The notes under the pieces were generated by a model that made no database searches, was not told the origin of the DNA, and saw nothing but the letters and a program-made list of their open reading frames with translations. Source: Pseudomonas hefeiensis (GTDB taxonomy: Bacteria; Pseudomonadota; Gammaproteobacteria; Pseudomonadales; Pseudomonadaceae). Taken from it: a stretch of 64,000 nt of DNA. Shown here piece by piece: positions 44,822 to 53,020 of this stretch. A program made the position numbers and the translations under genes. Every line of letters starts with the position of its first letter. Within the stretch, counting starts at the first letter, position 1. The stretch covers positions 3,472,001 through 3,536,000 of the forward strand of contig NZ_CP117449.1 in NCBI RefSeq assembly GCF_030687835.1, written 5' to 3'.

Positions 44822-45090
44822 GACTGAGCCCTCCGAGTGCCAGAGGCTTTTATCCAGCGACGGACATGCAGCTCGCAGCCACTCGTCAAGCAAACACCGT
44901 TCGCCATGCCAAGATGCGTTTTCGGAGTTCCGCAGCCACAACCGCACTTCGACTTTCGCCCTGGGCGCTTTGGTCGCAGCTCCATGTACCGGATATGCTC
45001 AGGCAAGCCGCCGACTTGCCCCCAGCCAGCAGTGCCGCCGCGCATCGCAGCAGAGCGGGCAGCCGGAGAAAGCTGATTCAAGTCAGTCAT
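44818..45090 (-). CDS. Small cysteine-rich phage protein
   Basis: A 90-residue protein with KCGCGCG and later cysteines, possibly zinc binding. Overlaps NinB by 4 bp. Unrecognised. Confidence 0.6.
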   Translation of the reverse strand: MTDLNQLSPAARSAAMRGGTAGWGQVGGLPEHIRYMELRPKRPGRKSKCGCGCGTPKTHLGMANGVCLTSGCELHVRRWIKASGTRRAQS

Positions 45091-45323
45091 AGGCACCCCG
45101 CAAAATCTTCGAGCAGGCCCTGCTTGTCCTCGGCCAGCTTGTCGCGCTCTTTGCGAAGCGCCTCATTCTCGACCAGCAGTTCCAGCGCTACTTCCTCCAT
45201 TGTCTGCTTGCCCAAGAACTCTTCCAGGGCCTGCGTGACGGCCGGCCAGTCAGGAGCTGACACGCTCCAAGCGGCAACCTCGGCCCAAAGCAGATCCTTG
45301 AGTTTTTGTTTGTCGATGGTCAT
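45087..45323 (-). CDS. Small coiled-coil phage protein
   Basis: A 78-residue protein with a C-terminal coiled coil (NEALRKERDKLAEDKQGL). Coupled to its neighbours. Unrecognised. Confidence 0.6.
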   Translation of the reverse strand: MTIDKQKLKDLLWAEVAAWSVSAPDWPAVTQALEEFLGKQTMEEVALELLVENEALRKERDKLAEDKQGLLEDFAGCL

Positions 45324-46108
45324 GTCCGTTGCTCCAATTCCTGGGCCTGCCGGATAAGCAGCGCCCGGCGATCTGCCAACTCGTTGGCCGCTTCGATCCG
45401 CATTTCTGTTTTCCTTTCGGCGCTGGCCATCCGCATTTCCAGCATCAAGTTCTTCACGTTCTCAAGTTTTTCGCGAAGCGCTGGAGCTGGACGGGTTACC
45501 GTTCCCGTGAGCAGGCCGGCAATGGCACGGCCGTCTTCACTGATCGGTTCTACGCTCAGGTCCGCCAAGTACTTCTGGCCGTGTTCGCGAGGGATGCGCT
45601 TCAATTCCATCGCCTTGGTGACAGCCTGGATGCGGCTGTTGGTGTCGAAACCCACCGAGACATGCCAGTTGACCGGTTTGGTTTCTTCCCGGGCCTGGGA
45701 AACGAACCGCTCGTAAGCGCTGATGAACGCCATCCGGGCACCAACCCTGTCGCCGGCGTCGAGGACAGGTTTCGCAGCGGCCAGGGCCAGCTGGATCTCG
45801 TCAGTCAGCACCACGGTTTCGAATTCATCGTTCGTAGTCATGGCGATTGCCCAGGCCTCGTCCTTGCCTGGGCGGCCGTCGGATGACTGGACGCGCTGCA
45901 GGATGTCGGCCATAGCCAGCTTGCCCTTCACTTCGAAGCGGCACGCCTTCAACGCGGCTTTGACGACAGGAACCGAGTAGGCGCAGAGGTCTTCGGCCAT
46001 CATCGCCGCGGTGCCTGGGTTCATTTCCTGACCCATTGCCTCGGCGGTGGCGCAGATGGCCGCAGCTAGGCCAGCGACCTGCTGGTCGTTCATTTCAAAG
46101 GTATTCAT
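45320..46108 (-). CDS. Probable replication accessory protein
   Basis: A 262-residue mostly helical protein with KGKLAMADILQRVQSSDGRP and a C-terminal coiled coil. It directly follows the O-like initiator and overlaps its end, the place of a helicase loader (P-like). No AAA+ Walker motif is seen, so the assignment rests on position. Confidence 0.55.
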   Translation of the reverse strand: MNTFEMNDQQVAGLAAAICATAEAMGQEMNPGTAAMMAEDLCAYSVPVVKAALKACRFEVKGKLAMADILQRVQSSDGRPGKDEAWAIAMTTNDEFETVVLTDEIQLALAAAKPVLDAGDRVGARMAFISAYERFVSQAREETKPVNWHVSVGFDTNSRIQAVTKAMELKRIPREHGQKYLADLSVEPISEDGRAIAGLLTGTVTRPAPALREKLENVKNLMLEMRMASAERKTEMRIEAANELADRRALLIRQAQELEQRT

Positions 46109-47006
46109 TGCGCTCCCCCGCTTGGCGCTTGGCCAAGACCATTTGCGCAGCCTGCTCGGCAGCGGAGACGTTCGCCTCGGTGCGCTCCATCTGGCGGGCG
46201 GTTGTACCGTTGACGCGCTGCCCGGTCACCCACTGGGTGTGGTAGCTCTCGGCGTTGGCCAGCAGTTCGTTGAGGCTGTGGCATTTGCGAAGGACTGCTG
46301 CATCGCTGGTTTTCAGGAAATGGGCGGCGACGTGATGGGCAACGTCGGCGCCGAGGCGGTCAACCAGCAGCGCCATCTGCTTCCCAGTCTTGGCGTTCCA
46401 CACCGGCCAGGCGTTGTAGCGCTTGCGGTAGGCCATGGCGTAGTTGGCCCAGACTTTGAAGGTCTTGCAGGCCTGATCCTTCGGCCCCGGCATGTCGGCG
46501 GGAATCTCGACTCGTGGTTGCTGTTGAACGAATGGCACGACCTGTCCCGTCACGACCTTGGCGGTAGCCTGGGGCGTAATTGGTTCAATGACCGGTTCCA
46601 TGACTGGTTCAAGAGAGTTACTGATTCTGGGTGCAACTGCTGCACTCCCCCCTAGTGCAGGAGATTCACCAGGGGATGAACCTGCTGCACTACCCTGGTG
46701 AATCTGCTGCACTACCCCTGGTGCAGGAGGTGCACCACCATCGAGGGTGAGGAAGTAAACGTTTGACGAATTCCCTTTGGGGCCACCCTTCCGGATTTCC
46801 TTACGCAGCAGTCCCGCCTCACACAGGGCGGTGATGTGGTTCATGACAGAGCGCTTGCTGATCTCGCACTGGTCAGCAATATGCTGATAGGACGGCCAGC
46901 ATTCACCGACATCGCTGGCGTTGTCTGCGAGCTTGATCAGTACCAGCTTGCGGAGAGGATTGCCGACGCGAAGTTTCATCGCGGCGACCATAAGGCCCAT
47001 GCTCAT
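46095..47006 (-). CDS. Helix-turn-helix replication initiator (O-like)
   Basis: A 303-residue protein with an N-terminal winged helix (WPSYQHIADQCEISKRSVMN, residues about 38-57), a low-complexity linker and a distinct C-terminal domain. The repeated CTGCTGCACT units inside its linker resemble an origin. GGAAGG sets the ATG at 47006. It should bind the origin and recruit replication proteins. Confidence 0.75.
   Translation of the reverse strand: MSMGLMVAAMKLRVGNPLRKLVLIKLADNASDVGECWPSYQHIADQCEISKRSVMNHITALCEAGLLRKEIRKGGPKGNSSNVYFLTLDGGAPPAPGVVQQIHQGSAAGSSPGESPALGGSAAVAPRISNSLEPVMEPVIEPITPQATAKVVTGQVVPFVQQQPRVEIPADMPGPKDQACKTFKVWANYAMAYRKRYNAWPVWNAKTGKQMALLVDRLGADVAHHVAAHFLKTSDAAVLRKCHSLNELLANAESYHTQWVTGQRVNGTTARQMERTEANVSAAEQAAQMVLAKRQAGERNEYL
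46637..46735. repeat. Iteron-like cluster inside the initiator gene (possible origin)
   Basis: Three exact copies of CTGCTGCACT at 46637, 46682 and 46704, with related GTGCAGG elements in inverse orientation and two copies of a GATTCACCAGGG-like element. Lambda-type phages place their origin as iterons within the initiator gene. Confidence 0.6.
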
Positions 47007-47007
47007 A

Positions 47008-47811
47008 TCAAGCCTTCCCGACCTTTGCGGCCAATTCAAGGAAACGATCGACGTACCAGTGAGGCTGCGTCTCGCGTGGGGATTGGGGGCTGGTGAGGTT
47101 CTTGCCGTACTGCAGTCCCTTTTCAGTCACGGACCAGAAGTCACGCATCTCACCTTTGGAGTCTTTGCGCTGGAGTTGCTTGAGAAATCCGAGAGAAGCC
47201 AGGGCGCGGTTGAAAGCCGCCGGCGCGTAACGGATGCCATTGTCCTTCAGCAACGCCGTGGCCGACTTGGTGGGCATCGAGGAGCCGCCGGCAGCATCTG
47301 GCGCGGCGTCGATTGCGTAGCCAGGCAGGAAGCTCGACTCCAGGCCATTGTTCTTGGCAATTTGGGCAAGCATCAGCACCTGGCTAGAAGGCGCGGGCTT
47401 CAGTAGACGCGTGAAACATTCCAAGATTGCCAGCTCACCCACCACCTTTGTGCCGTTGGCGATCACGGACTGGCGGGCACCGTCTTGCTTTTCCAGTTCG
47501 CGCCAGCGGCGAATCACCTTCATCCGCATTGGCGCGCTGTATCCGGTGAGCAAGCAGTCGGTGTGTTCGCGGTCGAGCAGGTACTGGACCTGCTCACGGT
47601 TGCGGCCGTCCAGATAGATGCCCTCAAATTTGAGGGGATCGACTTTCAGCTCTTTCAGCATCGCAACGATGTCGCGCTTCACGTTGTCGTGGCGCTTACC
47701 GGTGACGTTGGCGATTTCACGGGAGGACATTGTGGTGCGCGACACGTTTTCAGAATCACGGAAACGTGTCGCGACATTGGTTGGGGTATTGATATGTGGC
47801 TGGGCTTGCAT
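47008..47811 (-). CDS. Rha-family regulatory protein
   Basis: A 267-residue protein with TMSSREIANVTGKRHDNVKR, the hallmark of Rha, and a C-terminal winged-helix/KilAC-like domain. Starts at 47811 (MQAQPHIN) or possibly at 47730 (MSSREIAN); in the second case the inverted repeat at 47738-47773 would lie in its leader. Rha proteins interfere with growth in some hosts and are early lytic genes. Confidence 0.8.
   Translation of the reverse strand: MQAQPHINTPTNVATRFRDSENVSRTTMSSREIANVTGKRHDNVKRDIVAMLKELKVDPLKFEGIYLDGRNREQVQYLLDREHTDCLLTGYSAPMRMKVIRRWRELEKQDGARQSVIANGTKVVGELAILECFTRLLKPAPSSQVLMLAQIAKNNGLESSFLPGYAIDAAPDAAGGSSMPTKSATALLKDNGIRYAPAAFNRALASLGFLKQLQRKDSKGEMRDFWSVTEKGLQYGKNLTSPQSPRETQPHWYVDRFLELAAKVGKA
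47738..47773. repeat. 12-bp inverted repeat CGCGACACGTTT / AAACGTGTCGCG
   Basis: Perfect arms at 47738-47749 and 47762-47773, at the 5' end of rha. The same 12-mer occurs at 41383. Possible operator. Confidence 0.6.
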
Positions 47812-47841
47812 ATAATCGGCCTCACAAAGTGTTATCGAATT

Positions 47842-47867
47842 AGCCACCCTCGACCGGTGGCTTTTTT
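47842..47867 (+). terminator. Rightward terminator within the leftward early operon
   Basis: AGCCACC (47842-47848) pairs with GGTGGCT (47856-47862), followed by TTTTTT. It faces against the early operon, so it would end an antisense transcript. No rightward gene is seen. Confidence 0.6.
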
Positions 47868-47941
47868 GTGCCTCGGTTTCAGGTCCGCTTAACTGATAGT
47901 GCGAACCCACTGGGCACCGATCCGCGCATGCGCGGAAAAAA

Positions 47942-48559
47942 TTAAGCGATAGATTTCAAATTTGGCCGGGGCGACGCGAGCAACTGCTCAGCCTTGCGCC
48001 CCAATTCCCCCGCCTTCGCTTCAACCTGACGGCACTGCTTGGCGAATGCCGGTAAGTGCTGAAGGTCCTGCTCGCACATCACCTGGTCGTCAAACACTTC
48101 GCTGCCGGTATCAATTACGTCGCCCAGCGCGCGGATCAGCGCACCGAAGCTCTTGTTCGCGCACTGGTCGCTGTTCATCTGGCGGGCGCCGGTCAAGCCG
48201 TGGCGGCCGGCCAACTCATTCACGCAGTGGTCGCGGAATTCAGGCTCAAGAGCGTTGACCCATGACTCTTCCAGCCAGGACGGCATTTCCTGATCCCCGG
48301 ACAACCAGCGCTGAACACGCTTGAGCCAGCGGCCGGTCGCCTTCACGAACTCAGCTACGTCGTTCTGGGTAGTCAGCGCCGCGAAGTCCGGAACCTCTTT
48401 AGCGATTGCCTTTTCGGGGCACGACAGGTGCAGTTCACGGCTCAGCGACTGGGCGAAGTCGTCCTGGCTCAGACTGGTGCGCGCGATCTGGTTTGCAGCA
48501 TGGGCGACCAGCACCTGATCACGGGTTTGTACGTTGTGTCTGGAACTGGACGTTTGCAT
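47942..48559 (-). CDS. YdaT/CII-like early regulator
   Basis: A 205-residue protein encoded second in the leftward early operon, after the YdaS-like gene. Position matches CII/YdaT proteins; sequence identity to a family is not clear. Probably an early regulator. Confidence 0.5.
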   Translation of the reverse strand: MQTSSSRHNVQTRDQVLVAHAANQIARTSLSQDDFAQSLSRELHLSCPEKAIAKEVPDFAALTTQNDVAEFVKATGRWLKRVQRWLSGDQEMPSWLEESWVNALEPEFRDHCVNELAGRHGLTGARQMNSDQCANKSFGALIRALGDVIDTGSEVFDDQVMCEQDLQHLPAFAKQCRQVEAKAGELGRKAEQLLASPRPNLKSIA

Positions 48560-48609
48560 GGGGACTGCCCTCTTCTAATCTGGCTTCAATGGAGCGGCGG
48601 ACAGGGATG

Positions 48610-48846
48610 TCAGGCGGCGCCGCGTAGGACTTTGTGTGCAAGGTCGAGAAGATCCGGGCGCAGACCCGCTATGGTGATCTCGCCACCTGATGCGTCCTGA
48701 AGGCGGCCTGCCAGGTCAGCCGAAGCTTTTCGGTGCCCGCCTGCCAGCTGCCACAGGTGCCCAACCGTCGTCTTGGCAGCGGCAGCCACTGACTGGCGCC
48801 GTTCGTTTGAAGCGCTGGCGAGCCAGTCACGCAGATGGTCAATCAT
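48610..48846 (-). CDS. YdaS/Cro-like DNA-binding protein
   Basis: A 78-residue helix-turn-helix protein (VAAAAKTTVGHLWQLAGGHR) divergent from the repressor gene. It is the first gene of the leftward operon, the Cro position. It should bind the TTTAGC operators. Confidence 0.72.
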   Translation of the reverse strand: MIDHLRDWLASASNERRQSVAAAAKTTVGHLWQLAGGHRKASADLAGRLQDASGGEITIAGLRPDLLDLAHKVLRGAA

Positions 48847-48871
48847 GGGATCTCTCCTTAAACATGGAGGA

Positions 48872-48900
48872 AATTTAGCTTATGGCTAATATCGTAGCAA
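48872..48900 (-). promoter_or_regulatory. Leftward early promoter (PR-like)
   Basis: On the minus strand TTGCTA, a 17-bp spacer and TAAATT, the last inside operator 1. It would drive the YdaS-like operon. Confidence 0.6.
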
Positions 48901-48939
48901 GGAATATTTAGCTTTGAGCACATTTAGCATTGAGCTAAA
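48874..48939. promoter_or_regulatory. Three repressor operators (OR-like)
   Basis: 17-bp sites at 48874, 48907 and 48923 share TTTAGC and a partly symmetrical GCTAAA half, near consensus TTTAGCTTNGNGCTAAA. They lie between the divergent cI-like and cro-like genes. Confidence 0.72.
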
Positions 48940-48958
48940 CGCTGGCATTCTTGCCCGC

Positions 48959-49795
48959 ATGGATATTTATGCGATTCGTAAACAGCAACTGATCAGCCTC
49001 ATAGGCAGCCAGCGAAAAGGCGCGTGCGCCGAGCGCTGGGGAATGGCGCCTGCGCATCTGAGTCAGATTTTGTCGGACAAGACTGCGAAAAATTTGGGAG
49101 ACGACGTAGCTCGGAGAATCGAGGCGATCGAGGGACTGCCTAGAGGTTGGTTTGACTCCATATCGCCAGGTGAGTCGATGAATCCAGGCGACGAGCTTGC
49201 TTCGGGCGAACACTTAGGTGAGGCATCCGTACAGACCGCGGCGGACCAGATAAAGCAGATGCTTTCGAAGGTCAAAGGGTTAACAAGCACCGCTCGTGAC
49301 AGGATCATTGCGGCTGCTGACGAGACGAGCAACGTCATAACCGTCGACTTCTCTCGCCCCGGCCAGGTTGGTGATGAGGTATGGATCGCGCATTACGACG
49401 TTCGCGCTGCGATGGGCGGCGGGCAGATCCCGCACGAGTACCCGGAAATGCTTCAGGACATTAGGGTCAGTCCCAAACATCTGCGCGAGATGGGCGTCAC
49501 GTTCAAAGAACACTTCCACCTCAAGATGATCACCGGGTGGGGCCAGTCGATGGCCCCGACGATCAAGGATCGCGACCCGCTGCTCGTCGACATCACGATC
49601 CGGGAGTTCACAGGCGACGGCATCTACCTCTTCTCCCACGACGACATGCTGTACGTGAAGCGCCTGCAGAAGAAAGGCAAGGAGCGCTTCAAGATGATCT
49701 CGGACAACAAGCACCACGACCCAGAGGACATCCGGGTGGACGACACCCACATCCTGGCCCGGGTGCTTTATGTATGGAACGGACAACCGGTGTGA
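48959..49795 (+). CDS. CI-like repressor (XRE HTH + S24 peptidase)
   Basis: A 278-residue protein with an N-terminal helix-turn-helix (CAERWGMAPAHLSQILSDKT) and a C-terminal S24/LexA-like peptidase domain with ITGWGQSMAP (Ser) and LYVKRLQ (Lys). RecA-stimulated self-cleavage would induce the prophage. ATG 48959 fits homologues; a TTG at 48914 is in frame. It faces the YdaS-like gene across three operators. Confidence 0.9.
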   Translation: MDIYAIRKQQLISLIGSQRKGACAERWGMAPAHLSQILSDKTAKNLGDDVARRIEAIEGLPRGWFDSISPGESMNPGDELASGEHLGEASVQTAADQIKQMLSKVKGLTSTARDRIIAAADETSNVITVDFSRPGQVGDEVWIAHYDVRAAMGGGQIPHEYPEMLQDIRVSPKHLREMGVTFKEHFHLKMITGWGQSMAPTIKDRDPLLVDITIREFTGDGIYLFSHDDMLYVKRLQKKGKERFKMISDNKHHDPEDIRVDDTHILARVLYVWNGQPV

Positions 49796-49799
49796 CGCT

Positions 49800-50033
49800 A
49801 TGTCCCTGACCAAGCCAAACCAAGATCTCAAGCGCGACCTGCAAGGCATTGCCTCCGACCTCAAGTGGTCAGCCGTCGAGCTGATGCGGATTGCGGAGCG
49901 GCTGAGCCTGGCAGGGAATGAGGCGGACGCACAGGCCGTGCTAAAGATGTGCACGGTGTTTCATGCGGATGAGGATCGCCTGACAAGACATGCGGAAGAT
50001 GTGAAAGCGGGAAAGATTTTGCGTGATGCGTAA
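49800..50033 (+). CDS. Small protein co-transcribed with the repressor
   Basis: A 77-residue helical protein starting MSLTKPNQDLKRDLQGIASD four bases after the repressor stop. It should be made in lysogens. Unrecognised. Confidence 0.6.
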   Translation: MSLTKPNQDLKRDLQGIASDLKWSAVELMRIAERLSLAGNEADAQAVLKMCTVFHADEDRLTRHAEDVKAGKILRDA

Positions 50034-50136
50034 TGGGATCTACATCCAGACGCTGGTACTTCCGATGTAGAATGCACATTATATTTAAATGCTGAAATAC
50101 CTGCGCTAAACGGGCGCTAATACTGAGGATGATCAA

Positions 50137-52134
50137 TTGACCATGGATTTTGTCGCCCGAGACTTTTCTGGATCTAACACCATCACGCACAGTGGTATCA
50201 CTAAACATTTCAAGAATGTTGAGCCTTGGCAAGCACTCGCCGAACTTGTTTGGAACGGTCTAGACGCCGGAGCAACAACCGTCCAGATCGACATTGAAAG
50301 TACGGAAATAGGTGGTACTTTTTCCGTTACTATTTTGGATAATGGCACTGGCATTAATATTGATAAGCCAGACGAAAATTTTCGCAGATTCAACGACTCA
50401 TTAAAAAAAGATTCTTTCGACTCTCATGGGTCTCAGGGACGGGGTCGACTCGCCTTCCACAAAATATGTCATAGTGCGACATGGTATACTCGTTTTGAGG
50501 GAAACGATGCTCGAATTGTAGTGCTGAGTAGTAATCTCAGCGCAGTTGATGGCAGAACCATTCAGCAAGATGAGCAGCATTATCTGCTCTCGAATTTTAA
50601 GTCTGGCACATGCGTCACTCTGACAAGCTTTGAAAAAAATCTCCCAACCGACAGTTTTCTAATAAAAGAGTTTAGCAAAGAATTTGGACCGCATCTTGTG
50701 CTGATGCCGGAAAAAACAATCACTATAAATGGCATTAAAATTCTACCGCAATCGCACATAAAAACATCAATTTCCATAAAAACAAACTCTGCAATATTTG
50801 AAGTAGACTTGGTCCAGTGGAATGAGAGGCCGGGCACGGAAAAATCTTATCTGTACTTCATATCCAGCAAGCTGAAAACGATTTACAAGCAATACAGCAG
50901 CCTAAACAAGAAAAGAGACTATTACACTTCCGTCTTTATCAAATCTTCTTTTCTTGAGCGCTATGTCAAAGAAGATGACAGCTTATGCGAGCCGTTTAGC
51001 TCTTTCTTGACGTCCGAAGACTTCCGGATACTCATTAGAGACTTGAATGCATTCTTGAGGCACTGTTATGCAGAATTCCTCGTAGGTAAAGCACAAGAGC
51101 AAATTGACGCTTTTGAAAAAGCTGGTGACTTTCCAAGTTATGAGGGGCTTGACCATAGCGAGTCTACATGGCGCTTATCTCATGTTAAAGAGATCGTTAA
51201 AGCCGTACTAATTAGAGAGCCAAAATTATTCGTCGGCGGGAATAAAACCCAGCGCAGACTGATAATAAGATTATTAGACAGACTGTCAGTTTCAAACGAA
51301 AATAGTGGCATATTTGATGTACTCGAAAGCGTACTTAATCTGGATGCCGCAGCCATGACCCAGCTTGCAAGTCAGCTAAAGAAGACAAAACTCGACAACA
51401 TCATCCAAACAATTGAATTACTGCAGCATCGCGAGTCGGCAGTTAGCCAGCTTAAGGAAATCATGAACATTCATTACAAAGATATCCTTGAGACTCCTGA
51501 CTTACAAAAGGTTATTGAAAATAACACTTGGCTATTTGGCCCCGCATACGAAATACTTGGAGCGGAAGAGGATACATTCACAAACACGGCAAAAAATCTA
51601 CGATCTAAAATAAAAAATATCAATGAGGTTGCTATCGAGGATTTAGCCAGCGACGTAGAGATCGACGGAGCTAATAGACAAGTAGATTTACTTCTAATTC
51701 GAAAAAAATTACAACTCGATGCAAGGGGCCGTAAATTTTTCAGATGCGTGATAGTCGAGATCAAGCGACCAGGGGTATCACTGAACAACAAACATCTGCA
51801 GCAACTTGATGAATACGCATCAATTTTAAGTCACTACCCTGAATTTAATAGTGATCTTACGAGATTTGAATTAATTCTAGTAGGACGCAACATATCTAAA
51901 GAAGCCTATTCCATCCACAGCAGGCTGAAAACTTCGCAGTTGTACGGCGAGCCCGGCCTTGTAACAAGTGACGACAAAATAAAAACCTATATAAAAACTT
52001 GGCCAACCATTTTTGATGAGTTCGAAATCAGCAATGACTACTTACTAGACCAGCTGAAAACTCAGCGGGCCTCACTGTCATCCTCCTCGAAAGAAGAGCT
52101 TCTCGAAAGTCTTCAAAAAGAGACAGCACAATAG
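50137..52134 (+). CDS. GHKL ATPase fused to a Shedu-like PD-(D/E)XK nuclease (candidate defence gene)
   Basis: The 665-residue protein has an N-terminal Bergerat-fold ATPase: ELVWNGLDAGA (Glu36, Asn40, Asp43), DNGTGI (68-73) and GSQGRGRLAF (98-107), as in MutL/Hsp90/MORC-type GHKL enzymes. The C-terminal part has a DUF4263/Shedu-like nuclease with NNTWLFGP, VDLLLIRK (Asp517) and VIVEIKRPG (Glu541, Lys543). A TTG at 50137 fits GAGG eight bases before; ATG 50143 is alternative. The gene is strikingly AT-rich, lies between cI and the second operator cluster, and should be expressed in lysogens. Anti-phage defence is inferred from domains and place. Confidence 0.85.
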   Translation: MTMDFVARDFSGSNTITHSGITKHFKNVEPWQALAELVWNGLDAGATTVQIDIESTEIGGTFSVTILDNGTGINIDKPDENFRRFNDSLKKDSFDSHGSQGRGRLAFHKICHSATWYTRFEGNDARIVVLSSNLSAVDGRTIQQDEQHYLLSNFKSGTCVTLTSFEKNLPTDSFLIKEFSKEFGPHLVLMPEKTITINGIKILPQSHIKTSISIKTNSAIFEVDLVQWNERPGTEKSYLYFISSKLKTIYKQYSSLNKKRDYYTSVFIKSSFLERYVKEDDSLCEPFSSFLTSEDFRILIRDLNAFLRHCYAEFLVGKAQEQIDAFEKAGDFPSYEGLDHSESTWRLSHVKEIVKAVLIREPKLFVGGNKTQRRLIIRLLDRLSVSNENSGIFDVLESVLNLDAAAMTQLASQLKKTKLDNIIQTIELLQHRESAVSQLKEIMNIHYKDILETPDLQKVIENNTWLFGPAYEILGAEEDTFTNTAKNLRSKIKNINEVAIEDLASDVEIDGANRQVDLLLIRKKLQLDARGRKFFRCVIVEIKRPGVSLNNKHLQQLDEYASILSHYPEFNSDLTRFELILVGRNISKEAYSIHSRLKTSQLYGEPGLVTSDDKIKTYIKTWPTIFDEFEISNDYLLDQLKTQRASLSSSSKEELLESLQKETAQ

Positions 52135-52136
52135 TA

Positions 52137-52165
52137 GCCGAGCCCGCCGCCTCGGCGGGCTCGGC
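52137..52165. terminator. Bidirectional terminator hairpin
   Basis: GCCGAGCCCGCCG (52137-52149) pairs perfectly with CGGCGGGCTCGGC (52153-52165), between the converging ATPase-nuclease and DUF1654-like genes. Confidence 0.8.
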
Positions 52166-52173
52166 TTCGACTG

Positions 52174-52482
52174 TCAGAACGGCGCAACCTCCTCTTCCAG
52201 CTCATACTCTGGCTTGCCATTCTCCGCCATCTCGCCTTCTTGCTGCTCCCACCTCACCGTCACGCTGTCGTCGTCATTAAGCGTCAGCTCAAGCTCATCA
52301 GTATCAGCGATCACGCTCAGCACCTCTTCCCACTCCCGATCCCCGTCTGTGTCCAGGCGATGAATCGTCACCCAGCGCTGCGCCTGCGCTACCGGGTGAT
52401 TGATCATCGATGAGACGCGCAACTCCAGCCGCTCCATGCCGCTCATCTCTTGCCGTACTGCTTGATTCGCCGTCTTCGCCAC
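52174..52482 (-). CDS. DUF1654-like protein
   Basis: A 102-residue protein with MERLELRVSSMINHPVAQAQ and VTIHRLDTDGDREW, the pattern of DUF1654, a Pseudomonas family. A near-perfect LexA box lies 21 bp before the ATG, so it is probably damage-inducible. Biochemical role unknown. Confidence 0.75.
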   Translation of the reverse strand: MAKTANQAVRQEMSGMERLELRVSSMINHPVAQAQRWVTIHRLDTDGDREWEEVLSVIADTDELELTLNDDDSVTVRWEQQEGEMAENGKPEYELEEEVAPF

Positions 52483-52502
52483 GATTTACTCTCCCCAAAA
52501 TA

Positions 52503-52518
52503 CTGTACATACATACAG
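52503..52518 (-). promoter_or_regulatory. LexA (SOS) box
   Basis: CTGTACATACATACAG matches CTG-N10-CAG with the alternating TA core of LexA sites. It sits in the promoter of the DUF1654-like gene. Confidence 0.72.
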
Positions 52519-52629
52519 ATCAAGAAAAATCATAGCTCACTGGTAAGCGCCGCGTAAAGCGCCCAGGGGCTACTCGGCGGGCACATCGTCATTCAAAAGC
52601 TCAAGGTTAATTTCGCCCACAGCTAAATA

Positions 52630-52673
52630 TTTAGCTTGGAGCTATTGACGATATTTTAGCTTGGGGCTAAATT
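52630..52673 (+). promoter_or_regulatory. Rightward early promoter with two repressor operators (PL/OL-like)
   Basis: Operators at 52630-52646 and 52655-52671 match the TTTAGC...GCTAAA sites near cI. Between and over them lie TTGACG (52645-52650), a 17-bp spacer and TAAATT (52668-52673). This promoter should drive the rightward early operon including recombination genes and the DGR, and be shut by the repressor in lysogens. Confidence 0.72.
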
Positions 52674-52803
52674 ACATCCATCGCAGCGACACACTGATTG
52701 CGAAGGGCCTCAGCAGACCCGCAGCTCTTTAACAGCTCAGGATCCTCGCCATCGACTACCCCGGGTTTCATCCGGTAAGTGCGAGCAACAAATAGTCGAT
52801 GCC

Positions 52804-52896
52804 ATGCCAGCTCTGGAACTGGCCGTGCTCACCAGATGTGAGTACGCGAAACCACGCAAGCCGATCTGCGAAGAACACCGAACACGAAATGTGTGA
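52804..52896 (+). CDS. Possible leader peptide (30 residues)
   Basis: A short frame with CEYAKPRKPICEEH, ending just before the next short gene. Ribosome site weak. Otherwise 52674-52922 shows only early leader sequence. Confidence 0.25.
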   Translation: MPALELAVLTRCEYAKPRKPICEEHRTRNV

Positions 52897-52922
52897 CGCA
52901 GGTTAGCGAGAGGACTCCGGCG

Positions 52923-53015
52923 ATGCGCGTGGTGGAGACAACAGATTTTCTCGATGCGCTTGGAAGCAGGCGCATCCGGAAAATCAACCGCCCAGTAGGG
53001 CACAACAGCAGGTGA
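52923..53015 (+). CDS. Possible small early protein (30 residues)
   Basis: MRVVETTDFLDALGSRRIRK begins the frame after GAGAGGA; its TGA is five bases before the next ATG, suggesting coupling. Unrecognised. Confidence 0.4.
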   Translation: MRVVETTDFLDALGSRRIRKINRPVGHNSR

Positions 53016-53020
53016 CAGGA

